DNA of 64,000 nt from Parerythrobacter lacustris (lineage in GTDB: Bacteria > Pseudomonadota > Alphaproteobacteria > Sphingomonadales > Sphingomonadaceae). The notes under the pieces were generated by a model. That model was not told the origin of the DNA. It worked only from the letters and a program-made list of their open reading frames with translations, and ran no database searches. Below are positions 34,802 through 42,797 of this stretch, one piece after another. The stretch lies in contig NZ_JANKHH010000007.1 in assembly GCF_024626475.1 (NCBI RefSeq), positions 372,001 to 436,000 of the forward strand, in the 5' to 3' direction. Each line of letters begins with the position of its first letter. Position 1 is the stretch's first letter. The translations under genes were made by a program, and so were the position numbers.

Positions 34802-35827
34802 ATGTCCTTTGCAGGCAAGATCGAGCCATCGCTCGGCACCGCCCCCGATTGCAGTTTCGTGATACCGTTTTTCAACGAGCACGAAAGCCTCCAAATCCTG
34901 TATCGCGAGATCGTCGAGAACTGCGAGGCGCTGGGCAATACTTTCGAGCTGGTCTTCGTCGACGACGGTAGCACCGATGCGGGGACCGAGGTTGTCCGCA
35001 GGCTGGCGCAAGCCGATCCGCGGGTGTCGCTGCTGCGCTTCCGGCGCAATTTCGGCAAGTCTGCGGCGCTTTCCGCCGGGTTCGGCGCCGCGCAGGGTGA
35101 CGTCGTGTTCAGCATGGATGCGGACCTGCAGGATAACCCCTCTGAGATCGGGAATTTCCTTGCCGCTCTCGATCTGGGCGCGGACGTCGTTTCCGGCTGG
35201 AAACAGGTGCGCAACGATCCGGTCGACAAGACCCTGCCATCGAAGCTGTTCAACGGCGCGGTGAACAAGGCGTTCGGGCTCAAGCTCAACGACCACAACT
35301 GCGGCTTCAAGGCCTATCGCCGCGAAACGCTCGCAGAACTGAATCTCTATGGCGAACTGCATCGCTTCGTACCTGCGCTGCTCCATGCGCGCGGCTTCCG
35401 CATCGCGCAAATCCCGGTCGAGCATCGGGCACGCCGGTTCGGGAAGTCGAAGTTCGGCGCCAAGCGGCTGGTCAAGGGTGCGCTCGACCTCCTGACCGTG
35501 TGGCTCACCACGCGATACGGCGCGCGTCCGCTCCACCTGTTCGGCGGCACCGGGCTCGTTGCCTCGGTGCTCGGCGGCGGGATCCTGACCTATCTCAGTG
35601 TGCTGTGGGCGCTTGGCATGGGTCCGATCGGCGACCGCCCGTTGCTGCTGTTCGGCATGCTACTGGTCCTTGCGGGCGGGCAACTGATCGGCGTGGGGCT
35701 GCTCGGCGAGCTTATCCTCGCGCGGACCATCGGCGAGAAGGACAAATACGCCATCGCGGAGAAATCGGGCGCGGTAGCCGACCGCGAGCTCGAACGACGG
35801 ATCGCTGCGGCCAGCACGCTGGATTGA
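34802..35827 (+). CDS. Family 2 glycosyltransferase, DPM1/GtrB-like
   Basis: 341 residues. GT2 domain with CSFVIPFFNEHESL, VFVDDGSTDAGTE, and the metal-binding DADLQD. GGFKAYRRE-like NCGFKAYRRE follows, then RRFGKSKFGAKRLVKG and two C-terminal transmembrane helices (FGGTGLVASVLGGGIL, LFGMLLVLAGGQLIGVGLL). This architecture transfers sugar from a nucleotide donor to undecaprenyl or dolichyl phosphate. The donor is not predictable. It likely acts with the GT-C-like protein. Confidence 0.9.
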   Translation: MSFAGKIEPSLGTAPDCSFVIPFFNEHESLQILYREIVENCEALGNTFELVFVDDGSTDAGTEVVRRLAQADPRVSLLRFRRNFGKSAALSAGFGAAQGDVVFSMDADLQDNPSEIGNFLAALDLGADVVSGWKQVRNDPVDKTLPSKLFNGAVNKAFGLKLNDHNCGFKAYRRETLAELNLYGELHRFVPALLHARGFRIAQIPVEHRARRFGKSKFGAKRLVKGALDLLTVWLTTRYGARPLHLFGGTGLVASVLGGGILTYLSVLWALGMGPIGDRPLLLFGMLLVLAGGQLIGVGLLGELILARTIGEKDKYAIAEKSGAVADRELERRIAAASTLD

Positions 35828-35904
35828 GCGCCTTCGGGGCTTTGCAAGCGGGCGCAGACGGCGTAGCGGCCCCGAGGCAGCTTCTTCCGCGGGACCAATC
35901 CATC

Positions 35905-36810
35905 ATGCCACACGACGAACGATCGGGCGTGCTGATCGCGCTGGCGGGCTTTGCCTTGCTGGCCATCGGGGATGGGGTGATCAAGTCGATGGCGGGACAA
36001 TGGTCGCCGATTGCCGTTGCGGCGTTGCGCTTCACCATTGGCGCGATCGCGCTGTCGGCACTGTTGGCGCGGTCGGAAGGCCGCAAGGGATTTATTCCGG
36101 CCAGCCCGTTGATCCAGTTCGGTCGCGGCTTCTGTCTGGCGATGGCGACGATCTGCTTCTTCACCGGGGTGTTCCTGATGCCGCTGGCGGAGGCCACCGC
36201 GCTGATCTTTGTCTCGCCGATCTTCACCGCCTTGCTGAGCGGCCCTGTGCTGAAGGAAAAGGTACGCCCCGCGACCTTTGTTGCCTCGCTGCTCGCGTTC
36301 GCGGGCGTGCTGGTCGTGCTGCGACCGAACCTCGCCGAGGTCGGCTGGGTCGCGATCCTGCCGATCTGCAGCGCGCTGTTTTTCAGCTTCATCGTAATGG
36401 GCAATCGCGCGGTTGCCGGGCAGGGCAGCGCACTGTCGATGCAGGCGTTCATGGCTCTGGGCGCGGCGCCGGTGCTGATCGTGGCCATGTTCGTCGGGCG
36501 CGCAAGCGGAGCCGAGATTCTCCAGTTCGGCTGGCCGGACTGGGGCGTCGTCGCGCGCTGCGCTCTCGTCGCGCTGACTGCCAGCACCGCGCACTGGATG
36601 GTTTATCTCGGCACCACGCGCGCCGGGGCTGCGACCATCGCGCCGATGACCTATATCCAGCTGCTGGTGGCCGTTGTGCTCGGGTGGTGGTGGTTCGGCG
36701 ACGCGCCCGATCTCGTCTCGCTCGGCGGCGCGGCGATCATCATCACAGCCGGACTCTACCTCTGGCGCGAAAGCGCGCGCAGGGCAGAAACTTCGCAAGC
36801 CGCCAATTGA
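35905..36810 (+). CDS. DMT superfamily transporter (EamA-type)
   Basis: 301 residues, ten predicted helices in two EamA repeats. Recognisable segments are RFTIGAIALSALLAR, FFTGVFLMPLAEATALIFVSPIFTALL and TAHWMVYLGTTRAGAATIAPMTYIQLLVAVVLGWWWFG, the family's conserved ends. Cargo unknown. ATG 35905 is used; the frame is open upstream into the GT2 gene but without meaning. It is followed by a palindromic operator of the toxin-antitoxin pair. Confidence 0.9.
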   Translation: MPHDERSGVLIALAGFALLAIGDGVIKSMAGQWSPIAVAALRFTIGAIALSALLARSEGRKGFIPASPLIQFGRGFCLAMATICFFTGVFLMPLAEATALIFVSPIFTALLSGPVLKEKVRPATFVASLLAFAGVLVVLRPNLAEVGWVAILPICSALFFSFIVMGNRAVAGQGSALSMQAFMALGAAPVLIVAMFVGRASGAEILQFGWPDWGVVARCALVALTASTAHWMVYLGTTRAGAATIAPMTYIQLLVAVVLGWWWFGDAPDLVSLGGAAIIITAGLYLWRESARRAETSQAAN

Positions 36811-36811
36811 C

Positions 36812-36842
36812 ATGATATCATGATATGATATCAGTATATCAT
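36812..36842 (+). promoter_or_regulatory. Palindromic operator of the vapBC-like pair
   Basis: AT-rich patch in a GC-rich region. ATGATATCAT at 36812-36821 is a perfect palindrome; TGATATCA occurs again at 36826-36833 and a half site GTATATCAT follows at 36834-36842. The two 8-base copies are spaced 13 bases apart start to start. Tandem palindromes at this place are typical operators for autoregulation by ribbon-helix-helix antitoxins. The -10 region is probably inside them. Confidence 0.7.
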
Positions 36843-36874
36843 TGCTGGCACAGATAGAGAATTTCGAGGGTTCG

Positions 36875-37120
36875 ATGCGGATTCTGACCGACATTCCCGA
36901 CGAGGATATCGAAAAGCTCGACCTTGTCGCAGCCAAGAGGAAAAGCTCGCGCGCGGCGGCCATCCGCGAGGCGGTGAAGCTTTATCTGGTGCAGAATGCA
37001 GACAATCAGGACTGGATAGAGCGGGGCTTTGGATATTGGGTCGGCCGCGTCGATGTGGGCGATCCGGTGGAGTATCAGCGCGCGCTGCGGGAAGATCGCA
37101 CACCTTACGAAGAGCTTTGA
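36875..37120 (+). CDS. Ribbon-helix-helix antitoxin, VapB-like
   Basis: 81 residues from ATG 36875. The CopG-type N-terminus reads RILTDIPDEDIEKLDLVAAKRKSSRAAAIREAVKLYL, with a beta strand then two helices (split here at 20 residues: RILTDIPDEDIEKLDLV, SSRAAAIREAVKLYL). The C-terminal tail would neutralise the toxin. The preceding palindromes fit autoregulation. It precedes the toxin by 3 bases. Confidence 0.82.
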   Translation: MRILTDIPDEDIEKLDLVAAKRKSSRAAAIREAVKLYLVQNADNQDWIERGFGYWVGRVDVGDPVEYQRALREDRTPYEEL

Positions 37121-37123
37121 TCG

Positions 37124-37489
37124 GTGTCCGATCCCTTCTTCGATTCCAACATCGTGATCGATTGGCTCAATCGCAAACCTGAAGCCAAGATGGAGTTGCT
37201 GCGGTATCGACGGCACCGGGTGAGCCGGATCGTGTGGACAGAAGTTCTGGCGGGCGAGCGGCTGGAGGATCGCGATGGCGTAAGGCAGGTTATCTCTGCG
37301 TTTGAAGTCGTCGAGATTGATGCCCGGATCGCGATGGCCGCTGCCGATATTCGTCACCGGACCAAGATGAAACTGATGGACGCCTATATCCTCGCCACCG
37401 CCCAGGTGAACGGTGCGATCCTGATTACACGAAATACCAAGGATTTTCCGGCAGCAATGCCGGGTATCCGGGTTCCCTACACACTGTAA
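37124..37489 (+). CDS. vapC: PIN-domain toxin, VapC-like
   Basis: 121 residues from GTG 37124. The PIN ribonuclease acids are in place: Asp7 in FFDSNIVID, Glu40 in WTEVLAGE, Asp86 in LMDAYILATA, and the fourth in TRNTKDF (Asp107). VapC toxins cleave tRNA or rRNA. Its gene is 3 bases after the antitoxin and 16 bases before glmS, so glmS may be read from the same transcript. Confidence 0.88.
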   Translation: MSDPFFDSNIVIDWLNRKPEAKMELLRYRRHRVSRIVWTEVLAGERLEDRDGVRQVISAFEVVEIDARIAMAAADIRHRTKMKLMDAYILATAQVNGAILITRNTKDFPAAMPGIRVPYTL

Positions 37490-37505
37490 AGAAAGCAAAA
37501 GCTCG

Positions 37506-39329
37506 ATGTGCGGCATTATCGGAATTGTGAGCCAGCAAGCGGTTGCCGACCGGCTGGTCGACGGCCTGAGGCGGATGGAATATCGCGGTTACGACAGCGC
37601 CGGGGTGTGCACCATCCATGATGGTTCGCTGGTCCGTCGCCGCGCGCCGGGCAAGCTGGCGAACCTCGTTGCGGAGCTCGAGCGCAACCCCGCGCCGGGC
37701 ACGATCGGCATCGCGCACACGCGTTGGGCGACTCATGGTGCACCGACGGCGGAGAACGCCCACCCCCACGCCACCGCCGAAGTCGCGCTGGTGCACAACG
37801 GGATCATCGAGAATTTCAAGCAGTTGCGCGACGAACTGTTCGCCGATGGCCGCACGCTCGAAAGCGAAACCGATAGCGAAGTCGTGGCACACCTGATTTC
37901 CCGCGAAATCGAGGCGGGGGCGAGTCCGCAGGAGGCCGTCAAAACCGTCCTGCCGCGGCTGCGCGGGGCCTTTGCTCTCGCCATCGCCTTCCGCCAGCAC
38001 CCCGACATGCTGATCGGCGCGCGGCTCGGCTCGCCGCTGGTGGTCGGATACGGGGAAGGGGAGATGTTCCTCGGTTCGGACGCGCTCGCGCTCGCGCCGC
38101 TGACCCAGCGGATCGCCTATCTCGACGAAGGCGACTGGGTGGTGATCGAAAAAAATTCCGTCCGGATCTTCGACAGCGAGAACAATCCGGCAGAGCGCGA
38201 GATCACCACCTCGGGCGCCTCGGCAGCAGCGGTCGAGAAGGGGAACTACCGTCACTACATGCAGAAGGAGATCTTCGAGCAGCCCACCGTGGTGGCGCAA
38301 ACCCTGTCGAGCTATGTCCACCAGGCGAACGAAACGGTCGCCCTGCCGCAGGTTGACTTCGATCTCTCGGCGATCAAACGGGTAACCATCGTCGCTTGCG
38401 GTACGTCCTACTACGCTGGGATGGTGGCGAAGTACTGGTTCGAGCAATTTGCCCGCGTGCCGGTCGATATCGATGTGGCGAGCGAATTCCGCTACCGCGA
38501 CCCGGTGCTCGAGCCGGGCGGGCTGGCGCTGTTTATCTCGCAAAGCGGCGAGACGGCAGACACGCTCGCCGCGCTGCGGCACTGCAAGGCAAATGGCCAG
38601 ACGATCGGTGTGGTGGTCAATGTGCCGACCAGTTCGATGGCGCGCGAGGCCGATCTGCTGCTGCCGACCCATGCGGGGCCGGAAATCGGCGTCGCCTCGA
38701 CCAAGGCGTTCACCTGCCAGCTGGCGGTGCTCGCCGCCCTCGCTGCGCATATGGCGGTCAAGAAGGGCTACATGAGCCGCGACGAGGAGCGCGAAGTGGT
38801 CAAGCACCTGCTCGAAGCCCCCGCCGCGCTCAATGCCGCGCTCGATCATGACGACGATATCGCCGGCATGGCACATTTGATCGCCCCCGCGCGCGACGTA
38901 CTCTACCTCGGGCGCGGGCCGGACTATCCATTGGCGATGGAAGGCGCGCTCAAGCTGAAGGAAATCAGCTATATCCATGCCGAAGGCTACGCCTCGGGCG
39001 AGATGAAGCATGGCCCGATCGCGCTGATCGACGAGGCGGTGCCGGTGATCGTGCTCGCGCCTTCGGGCCCCCTGTTCGAAAAGACCGTGTCGAACATGCA
39101 GGAGGTCCGCGCGCGCGGCGGGAAAGTGGTGCTGATTTCGGACGAGGAAGGGCTGGCGGAAGCGGGTGAGGATTGCCTCGCGACGATCCAGATGCCCAAG
39201 GTTCATCCGCTCATCGCGCCGCTGGTTTACGCGGTTCCGGTTCAGCTTCTTGCCTACCATGTCGCATGCGTGAAGGGGACCGACGTAGACCAGCCACGGA
39301 ACCTCGCCAAATCGGTTACGGTTGAATAG
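37506..39329 (+). CDS. glmS: Glutamine-fructose-6-phosphate aminotransferase (isomerising)
   Basis: 607 residues. It makes glucosamine-6-phosphate for peptidoglycan and lipid A. Nucleophile Cys2 after MCG, MEYRGYDSAGV and HTRWATHG in the glutaminase domain, and two SIS domains with ACGTSYYAG, ISQSGETADT, EISYIHAEGYASGEMKHG, and the C-terminal NLAKSVTVE. Length and end are standard. Being directly behind a toxin-antitoxin pair is uncommon. No ribozyme leader is expected in this phylum and none is seen. Confidence 0.96.
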   Translation: MCGIIGIVSQQAVADRLVDGLRRMEYRGYDSAGVCTIHDGSLVRRRAPGKLANLVAELERNPAPGTIGIAHTRWATHGAPTAENAHPHATAEVALVHNGIIENFKQLRDELFADGRTLESETDSEVVAHLISREIEAGASPQEAVKTVLPRLRGAFALAIAFRQHPDMLIGARLGSPLVVGYGEGEMFLGSDALALAPLTQRIAYLDEGDWVVIEKNSVRIFDSENNPAEREITTSGASAAAVEKGNYRHYMQKEIFEQPTVVAQTLSSYVHQANETVALPQVDFDLSAIKRVTIVACGTSYYAGMVAKYWFEQFARVPVDIDVASEFRYRDPVLEPGGLALFISQSGETADTLAALRHCKANGQTIGVVVNVPTSSMAREADLLLPTHAGPEIGVASTKAFTCQLAVLAALAAHMAVKKGYMSRDEEREVVKHLLEAPAALNAALDHDDDIAGMAHLIAPARDVLYLGRGPDYPLAMEGALKLKEISYIHAEGYASGEMKHGPIALIDEAVPVIVLAPSGPLFEKTVSNMQEVRARGGKVVLISDEEGLAEAGEDCLATIQMPKVHPLIAPLVYAVPVQLLAYHVACVKGTDVDQPRNLAKSVTVE

Positions 39330-39356
39330 GTTACACGCGGTTTCAGTGTCGGTGGA

Positions 39357-39381
39357 GCCCGCCGGGCAGCGTTGTTTTTTC
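39357..39381 (+). terminator. Weak terminator-like hairpin after glmS
   Basis: A 4-base stem GCCC-GCC-GGGC at 39357-39367 is followed within a few bases by a T-rich run (TTGTTTTTTCTTT). The stem is short, so this is a low-confidence call. Confidence 0.3.
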
Positions 39382-39429
39382 TTTGCTTCCTTTACTGGCT
39401 CCTAACCTTTTTTGCTTACCCCGATCGGC

Positions 39430-41781
39430 GTGAGTGAAACGACGCCCGAAACGCCGGCCCAGCCGGAGCATCTGCCAGCGCTCGCCGTTCTCGGGCTGAC
39501 CAGCCCCGAGTCCGGCGATTGGGCACGCCTGCGCGGGCTGCAGTATTCGAGCGTTTCCGACAAGGCGCCGGTGAGAATTGGCGGGCAATTGATCGGGGCA
39601 CTGCTTGTCATTGGTGCAGGCTTCCCGGCCGTCGGGATCATCGCTGCCGTGGTATGGATGACGCTGCTCTGTGCTGCACTGTGGCATGCCAACCGGCGGA
39701 TAAACCAGTTGCGCGACACCGATTCGCGCCGGCCTTCGGTCGATGAAGTGCGCAGCCATCGCGTCTCAGTGTGTATCCTTGGTGCGGTCTGGTCGATAGC
39801 ACCGCTCGCGGTTGGCTGGTTCGGAACGCCCGATCAGTTGCTGATGATCTGGGCGGTGTTTGCCGCCATGATCGCGGGTTCCGCACTCTATCTCGCGGCA
39901 CTGCCCTATTCGACCGCCGCATTCGCCGCGATTACTGGGGCCGCGACTGCGCTCGCCGCATTGATCTCCGGCCAGTTCATCCTTGCAGCCGCCGTCATCA
40001 TGCTCGTCGCCCTGGTGGTCAGCGGCTCGATCGCGGTGGCGCGAACGTTTCTGCTTGCGAAGATTGCCGAAGCCGGGGTCCATGAACAGAGCGAAGTTGT
40101 CTCGCTGCTGCTGCGCGAATTCGAGGAAAACCACGCCGACTGGCTGTGGGAGATCGACACCAACCGCCGCGTGCGCAAGGCTTCGCCGCGTTTTTCCTAT
40201 GCCTTGGGCAAGCCTCCGGAAGAGATCGACGGGCTGCCATTCCTCCAGCTGATAGCAGGCGATGCCTGGGAATCGGGCCAGTTTGCACTGAGCCTGCATG
40301 ATCTGGCCGAACGGCTCAAGCGGCGGGAGAACTTCTCCAACCTGATCGTCAAGGTGACCATCGACGGTGAAAACCGCTGGTGGGAACTCTCTGGGACCCC
40401 GATCCTCGACGACAACGGGGCTTACATGGGTTTCCGTGGTGTCGGTTCCGACGTGACCGAGGCACGCGAATCCAACGAGAAGATCGCCTATCTCGCCCGT
40501 TATGACACGCTGACGGGGCTACCCAACCGCCTCATGCTCAACGAGGCGCTGCGCGACGCGATCAAGTTCGCCGAACAATGGCGAACGCGCTGTGCCTTCC
40601 TGATGCTCGACCTCGATCGGTTCAAGGCGGTCAACGATTCGCTCGGACACCTCGTCGGCGACCGGCTGCTGGCCGAGGTCTCCGGACGGCTCAAGGAGCT
40701 GATGGACGAGAATGCGATGTGCGGCCGCCTCGGCGGCGACGAATTCGCGATCGTTATTCGCGATGCCTCGGAAAAAGGCACGGTCGAGCGACTCGCCCGC
40801 AGGATCATCGGGCGGCTGTCGCAACCATACGACATCGACAATCACACGCTCTACGTCGGGGCGAGCGTCGGCAGCGCTATCGGCCCGCGCGACGGTGCGA
40901 CGGTCGAAGAAGTCATGCGCAATGCCGATCTTGCGCTGTACCGCGCGAAGGACGAAGGCGGCGGTGAGCACTTCGCTTACGAACCTTCCTTCCACGCGCA
41001 TGCCGAAGAGCGCCGCAAGCTCGAATTCTCGCTCCGCCGCGCGATCGAGCGCGAGGAGTTGACGCTAAATTTCCAGCCTGTGGTCGATGCCACCAGCGAA
41101 GAACTGGTCAGCTTCGAGGCATTGGTGCGCTGGAACAGCGTCGATCACGGCTTCGTCAGCCCGGTCAAGTTCATCCCGGTTGCAGAAGACACCCGCCTGA
41201 TCGTGCCGATCGGCACCTGGGTGATGGAACAGGCCTGCCGGGAAGCGACCAACTGGCCCGAACATATCAGGGTTGCGGTCAATGTTTCGGGCGAGCAGCT
41301 GGTCGATCCGGACTTCACCAACACGGTGGTCCGCGCGCTTTCGGGCAGCGGTCTTGCTGCAAGCAGACTGGAAATCGAGGTAACCGAAAGCGTCTTCCTG
41401 CGCGATGCCGATGTTGCGCGTGCTGCACTGGAACAGGTGATGGCGATCGGTTGCACCATCGCGCTCGACGACTTCGGGACGGGCTATTCCTCGCTCGGTT
41501 ACCTGCGCAAGTTGAGCTTCTCTACCATCAAGGTCGATCGCAGCTTCGTGCAGGGCGCGGCGCAGAACAGTGCAGAGAGCCTCGCCATTATCCGCGCTGT
41601 GGTTGCGATGGCGAGTAGCCTCGAAATGGCGACCACTGCCGAAGGGGTCGAGAGCGCCGAGGAAGTCGCCCTTATCCGAAGCCTCGGTTGCACCAAAATC
41701 CAGGGCTACTATTTCGGCCGCCCAATGCCGATAGCAGACGTTCGCGCGCTCTTTCGCCGCGCTGAAGCGGCTAGTCAGTAA
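39430..41781 (+). CDS. Membrane GGDEF-EAL cyclic-di-GMP protein with PAS domain
   Basis: About 783 residues from GTG 39430 (a TTG at 39412 is also possible). Five hydrophobic segments span residues ~55-220, then a PAS domain (DWLWEIDTNRRVRKAS to GSDVTEARES), a GGDEF domain with intact RLGGDEFAIV and DLDRFKAVNDSLGH, and an EAL domain with FEALVRWNS, VTESVF, DDFGTGYSSL and KVDRSFV. Both output domains look catalytically complete, so the protein could make or hydrolyse c-di-GMP. The input signal is unknown. It stands alone, convergent with purQ by 4 bases. Confidence 0.93.
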   Translation: MSETTPETPAQPEHLPALAVLGLTSPESGDWARLRGLQYSSVSDKAPVRIGGQLIGALLVIGAGFPAVGIIAAVVWMTLLCAALWHANRRINQLRDTDSRRPSVDEVRSHRVSVCILGAVWSIAPLAVGWFGTPDQLLMIWAVFAAMIAGSALYLAALPYSTAAFAAITGAATALAALISGQFILAAAVIMLVALVVSGSIAVARTFLLAKIAEAGVHEQSEVVSLLLREFEENHADWLWEIDTNRRVRKASPRFSYALGKPPEEIDGLPFLQLIAGDAWESGQFALSLHDLAERLKRRENFSNLIVKVTIDGENRWWELSGTPILDDNGAYMGFRGVGSDVTEARESNEKIAYLARYDTLTGLPNRLMLNEALRDAIKFAEQWRTRCAFLMLDLDRFKAVNDSLGHLVGDRLLAEVSGRLKELMDENAMCGRLGGDEFAIVIRDASEKGTVERLARRIIGRLSQPYDIDNHTLYVGASVGSAIGPRDGATVEEVMRNADLALYRAKDEGGGEHFAYEPSFHAHAEERRKLEFSLRRAIEREELTLNFQPVVDATSEELVSFEALVRWNSVDHGFVSPVKFIPVAEDTRLIVPIGTWVMEQACREATNWPEHIRVAVNVSGEQLVDPDFTNTVVRALSGSGLAASRLEIEVTESVFLRDADVARAALEQVMAIGCTIALDDFGTGYSSLGYLRKLSFSTIKVDRSFVQGAAQNSAESLAIIRAVVAMASSLEMATTAEGVESAEEVALIRSLGCTKIQGYYFGRPMPIADVRALFRRAEAASQ

Positions 41782-41784
41782 AGA

Positions 41785-42462
41785 TCAGGCGTCGACCAGC
41801 CGGGCAACGGCACTCGCAAACAGTTTGCGGCCATCGGTACCAGCATGGGCCGGTTCGACCGCGCGTTCCGGATGCGGCATCATGCCGAGCACATTGCCTG
41901 CTCCGTTGATGATACCGGCGATGTCCCGCTGAGAACCATTCACCGCATCGAGATAGCGGAACGCCACGCGTCCCTCGCCTTCAAGCCGGTCGAGCGTTTC
42001 GGTGTCAGCAAAGAAATTGCCGTCGTGATGTGCAACAGGAACCTGGATTTCCTCTCCCTGGTCATATTGCGACGTGAACAGCGTCTGCGAATTCTCGACC
42101 TTCAGCGACACCGTGCGGCAGATGAAATTCTGGCTCGCGTTACGCATCAGCGCCCCGGGCAGCAGGCCGCTTTCGGTAAGGACCTGAAAGCCGTTGCACA
42201 CGCCCAGCACCGGCACACCGCGACCGGCGGCCTCGACAATCGCCCGCATGATCGGGCTGCGTGCCGCCATCGCGCCGCTGCGCAGGTAGTCGCCATAGGA
42301 AAAGCCGCCGGGGATGGCGATGAAATCCAGACGTTCTGGAAGTTCTGCATCGCCATGCCAGACCCGAAGTGCCGGAGTGCCTGAAGCTATCTCGAGAGCT
42401 ACCGCCATATCGCGATCACAGTTCGATCCGGGAAAGGTGACGACCGCAGACCGGAAGCCCAT
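41785..42462 (-). CDS. purQ: Phosphoribosylformylglycinamidine synthase, glutaminase subunit
   Basis: 225 residues from ATG 42462. Class I glutamine amidotransferase: [15 protein letters not shown] at the start, [17 protein letters not shown], Cys in GVCNGFQVL, and HPERA near the end. It supplies ammonia to PurL for FGAM synthesis. Its ATG overlaps the purS stop (TGATG). PurL is not in the window. Confidence 0.94.
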   Translation of the reverse strand: MGFRSAVVTFPGSNCDRDMAVALEIASGTPALRVWHGDAELPERLDFIAIPGGFSYGDYLRSGAMAARSPIMRAIVEAAGRGVPVLGVCNGFQVLTESGLLPGALMRNASQNFICRTVSLKVENSQTLFTSQYDQGEEIQVPVAHHDGNFFADTETLDRLEGEGRVAFRYLDAVNGSQRDIAGIINGAGNVLGMMPHPERAVEPAHAGTDGRKLFASAVARLVDA

Positions 42463-42701
42463 CACGCCGTCTCCAGCTTGTCGATCCGGTAGTTCTCGAT
42501 CACCATATTGGCGAGCAGTTTGCGGCACATTTCGTCGAGCGCTTCGTCGCTGACGCTGTCGGCTACATCGAGTTCGATCAGCCGCCCGGCACGCACATCG
42601 TTTACCCCTTCGAAGCCGAGCCCTTCCAGCGCATGGTGGATAGCGCGTCCTTGCGGATCGAGCACGCCCGGCTTGAGCGATACGTGGACATGGACTTTCA
42701 T
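42462..42701 (-). CDS. purS: Phosphoribosylformylglycinamidine synthase subunit PurS
   Basis: 79 residues from ATG 42701: [20 protein letters not shown], then [33 protein letters not shown]. PurS bridges PurL and PurQ in the three-subunit FGAM synthase. Its SD-like GGGGATC precedes the ATG. The frame continues upstream to 42728 but with no homology. It lies 96 bases downstream of the M16 peptidase gene. Confidence 0.92.
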   Translation of the reverse strand: MKVHVHVSLKPGVLDPQGRAIHHALEGLGFEGVNDVRAGRLIELDVADSVSDEALDEMCRKLLANMVIENYRIDKLETA

Positions 42702-42797
42702 CGGGGATCTCCTTTGCCGGTGCCGCAATGGTGTCGCGCCGCCTATAGACGATGTCGGTCGGATCGCAATCGGACTAACTGCGCCGTCAACAATTGC

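Noticed and set aside
37490-37505. glmS ribozyme leader
   Set aside because: The gap to vapC is only 16 bases and the class occurs in Firmicutes.
37425-39260. A 611-codon minus-strand frame
   Set aside because: Antisense to glmS, whose motifs are all intact; no start context and no recognisable domains.
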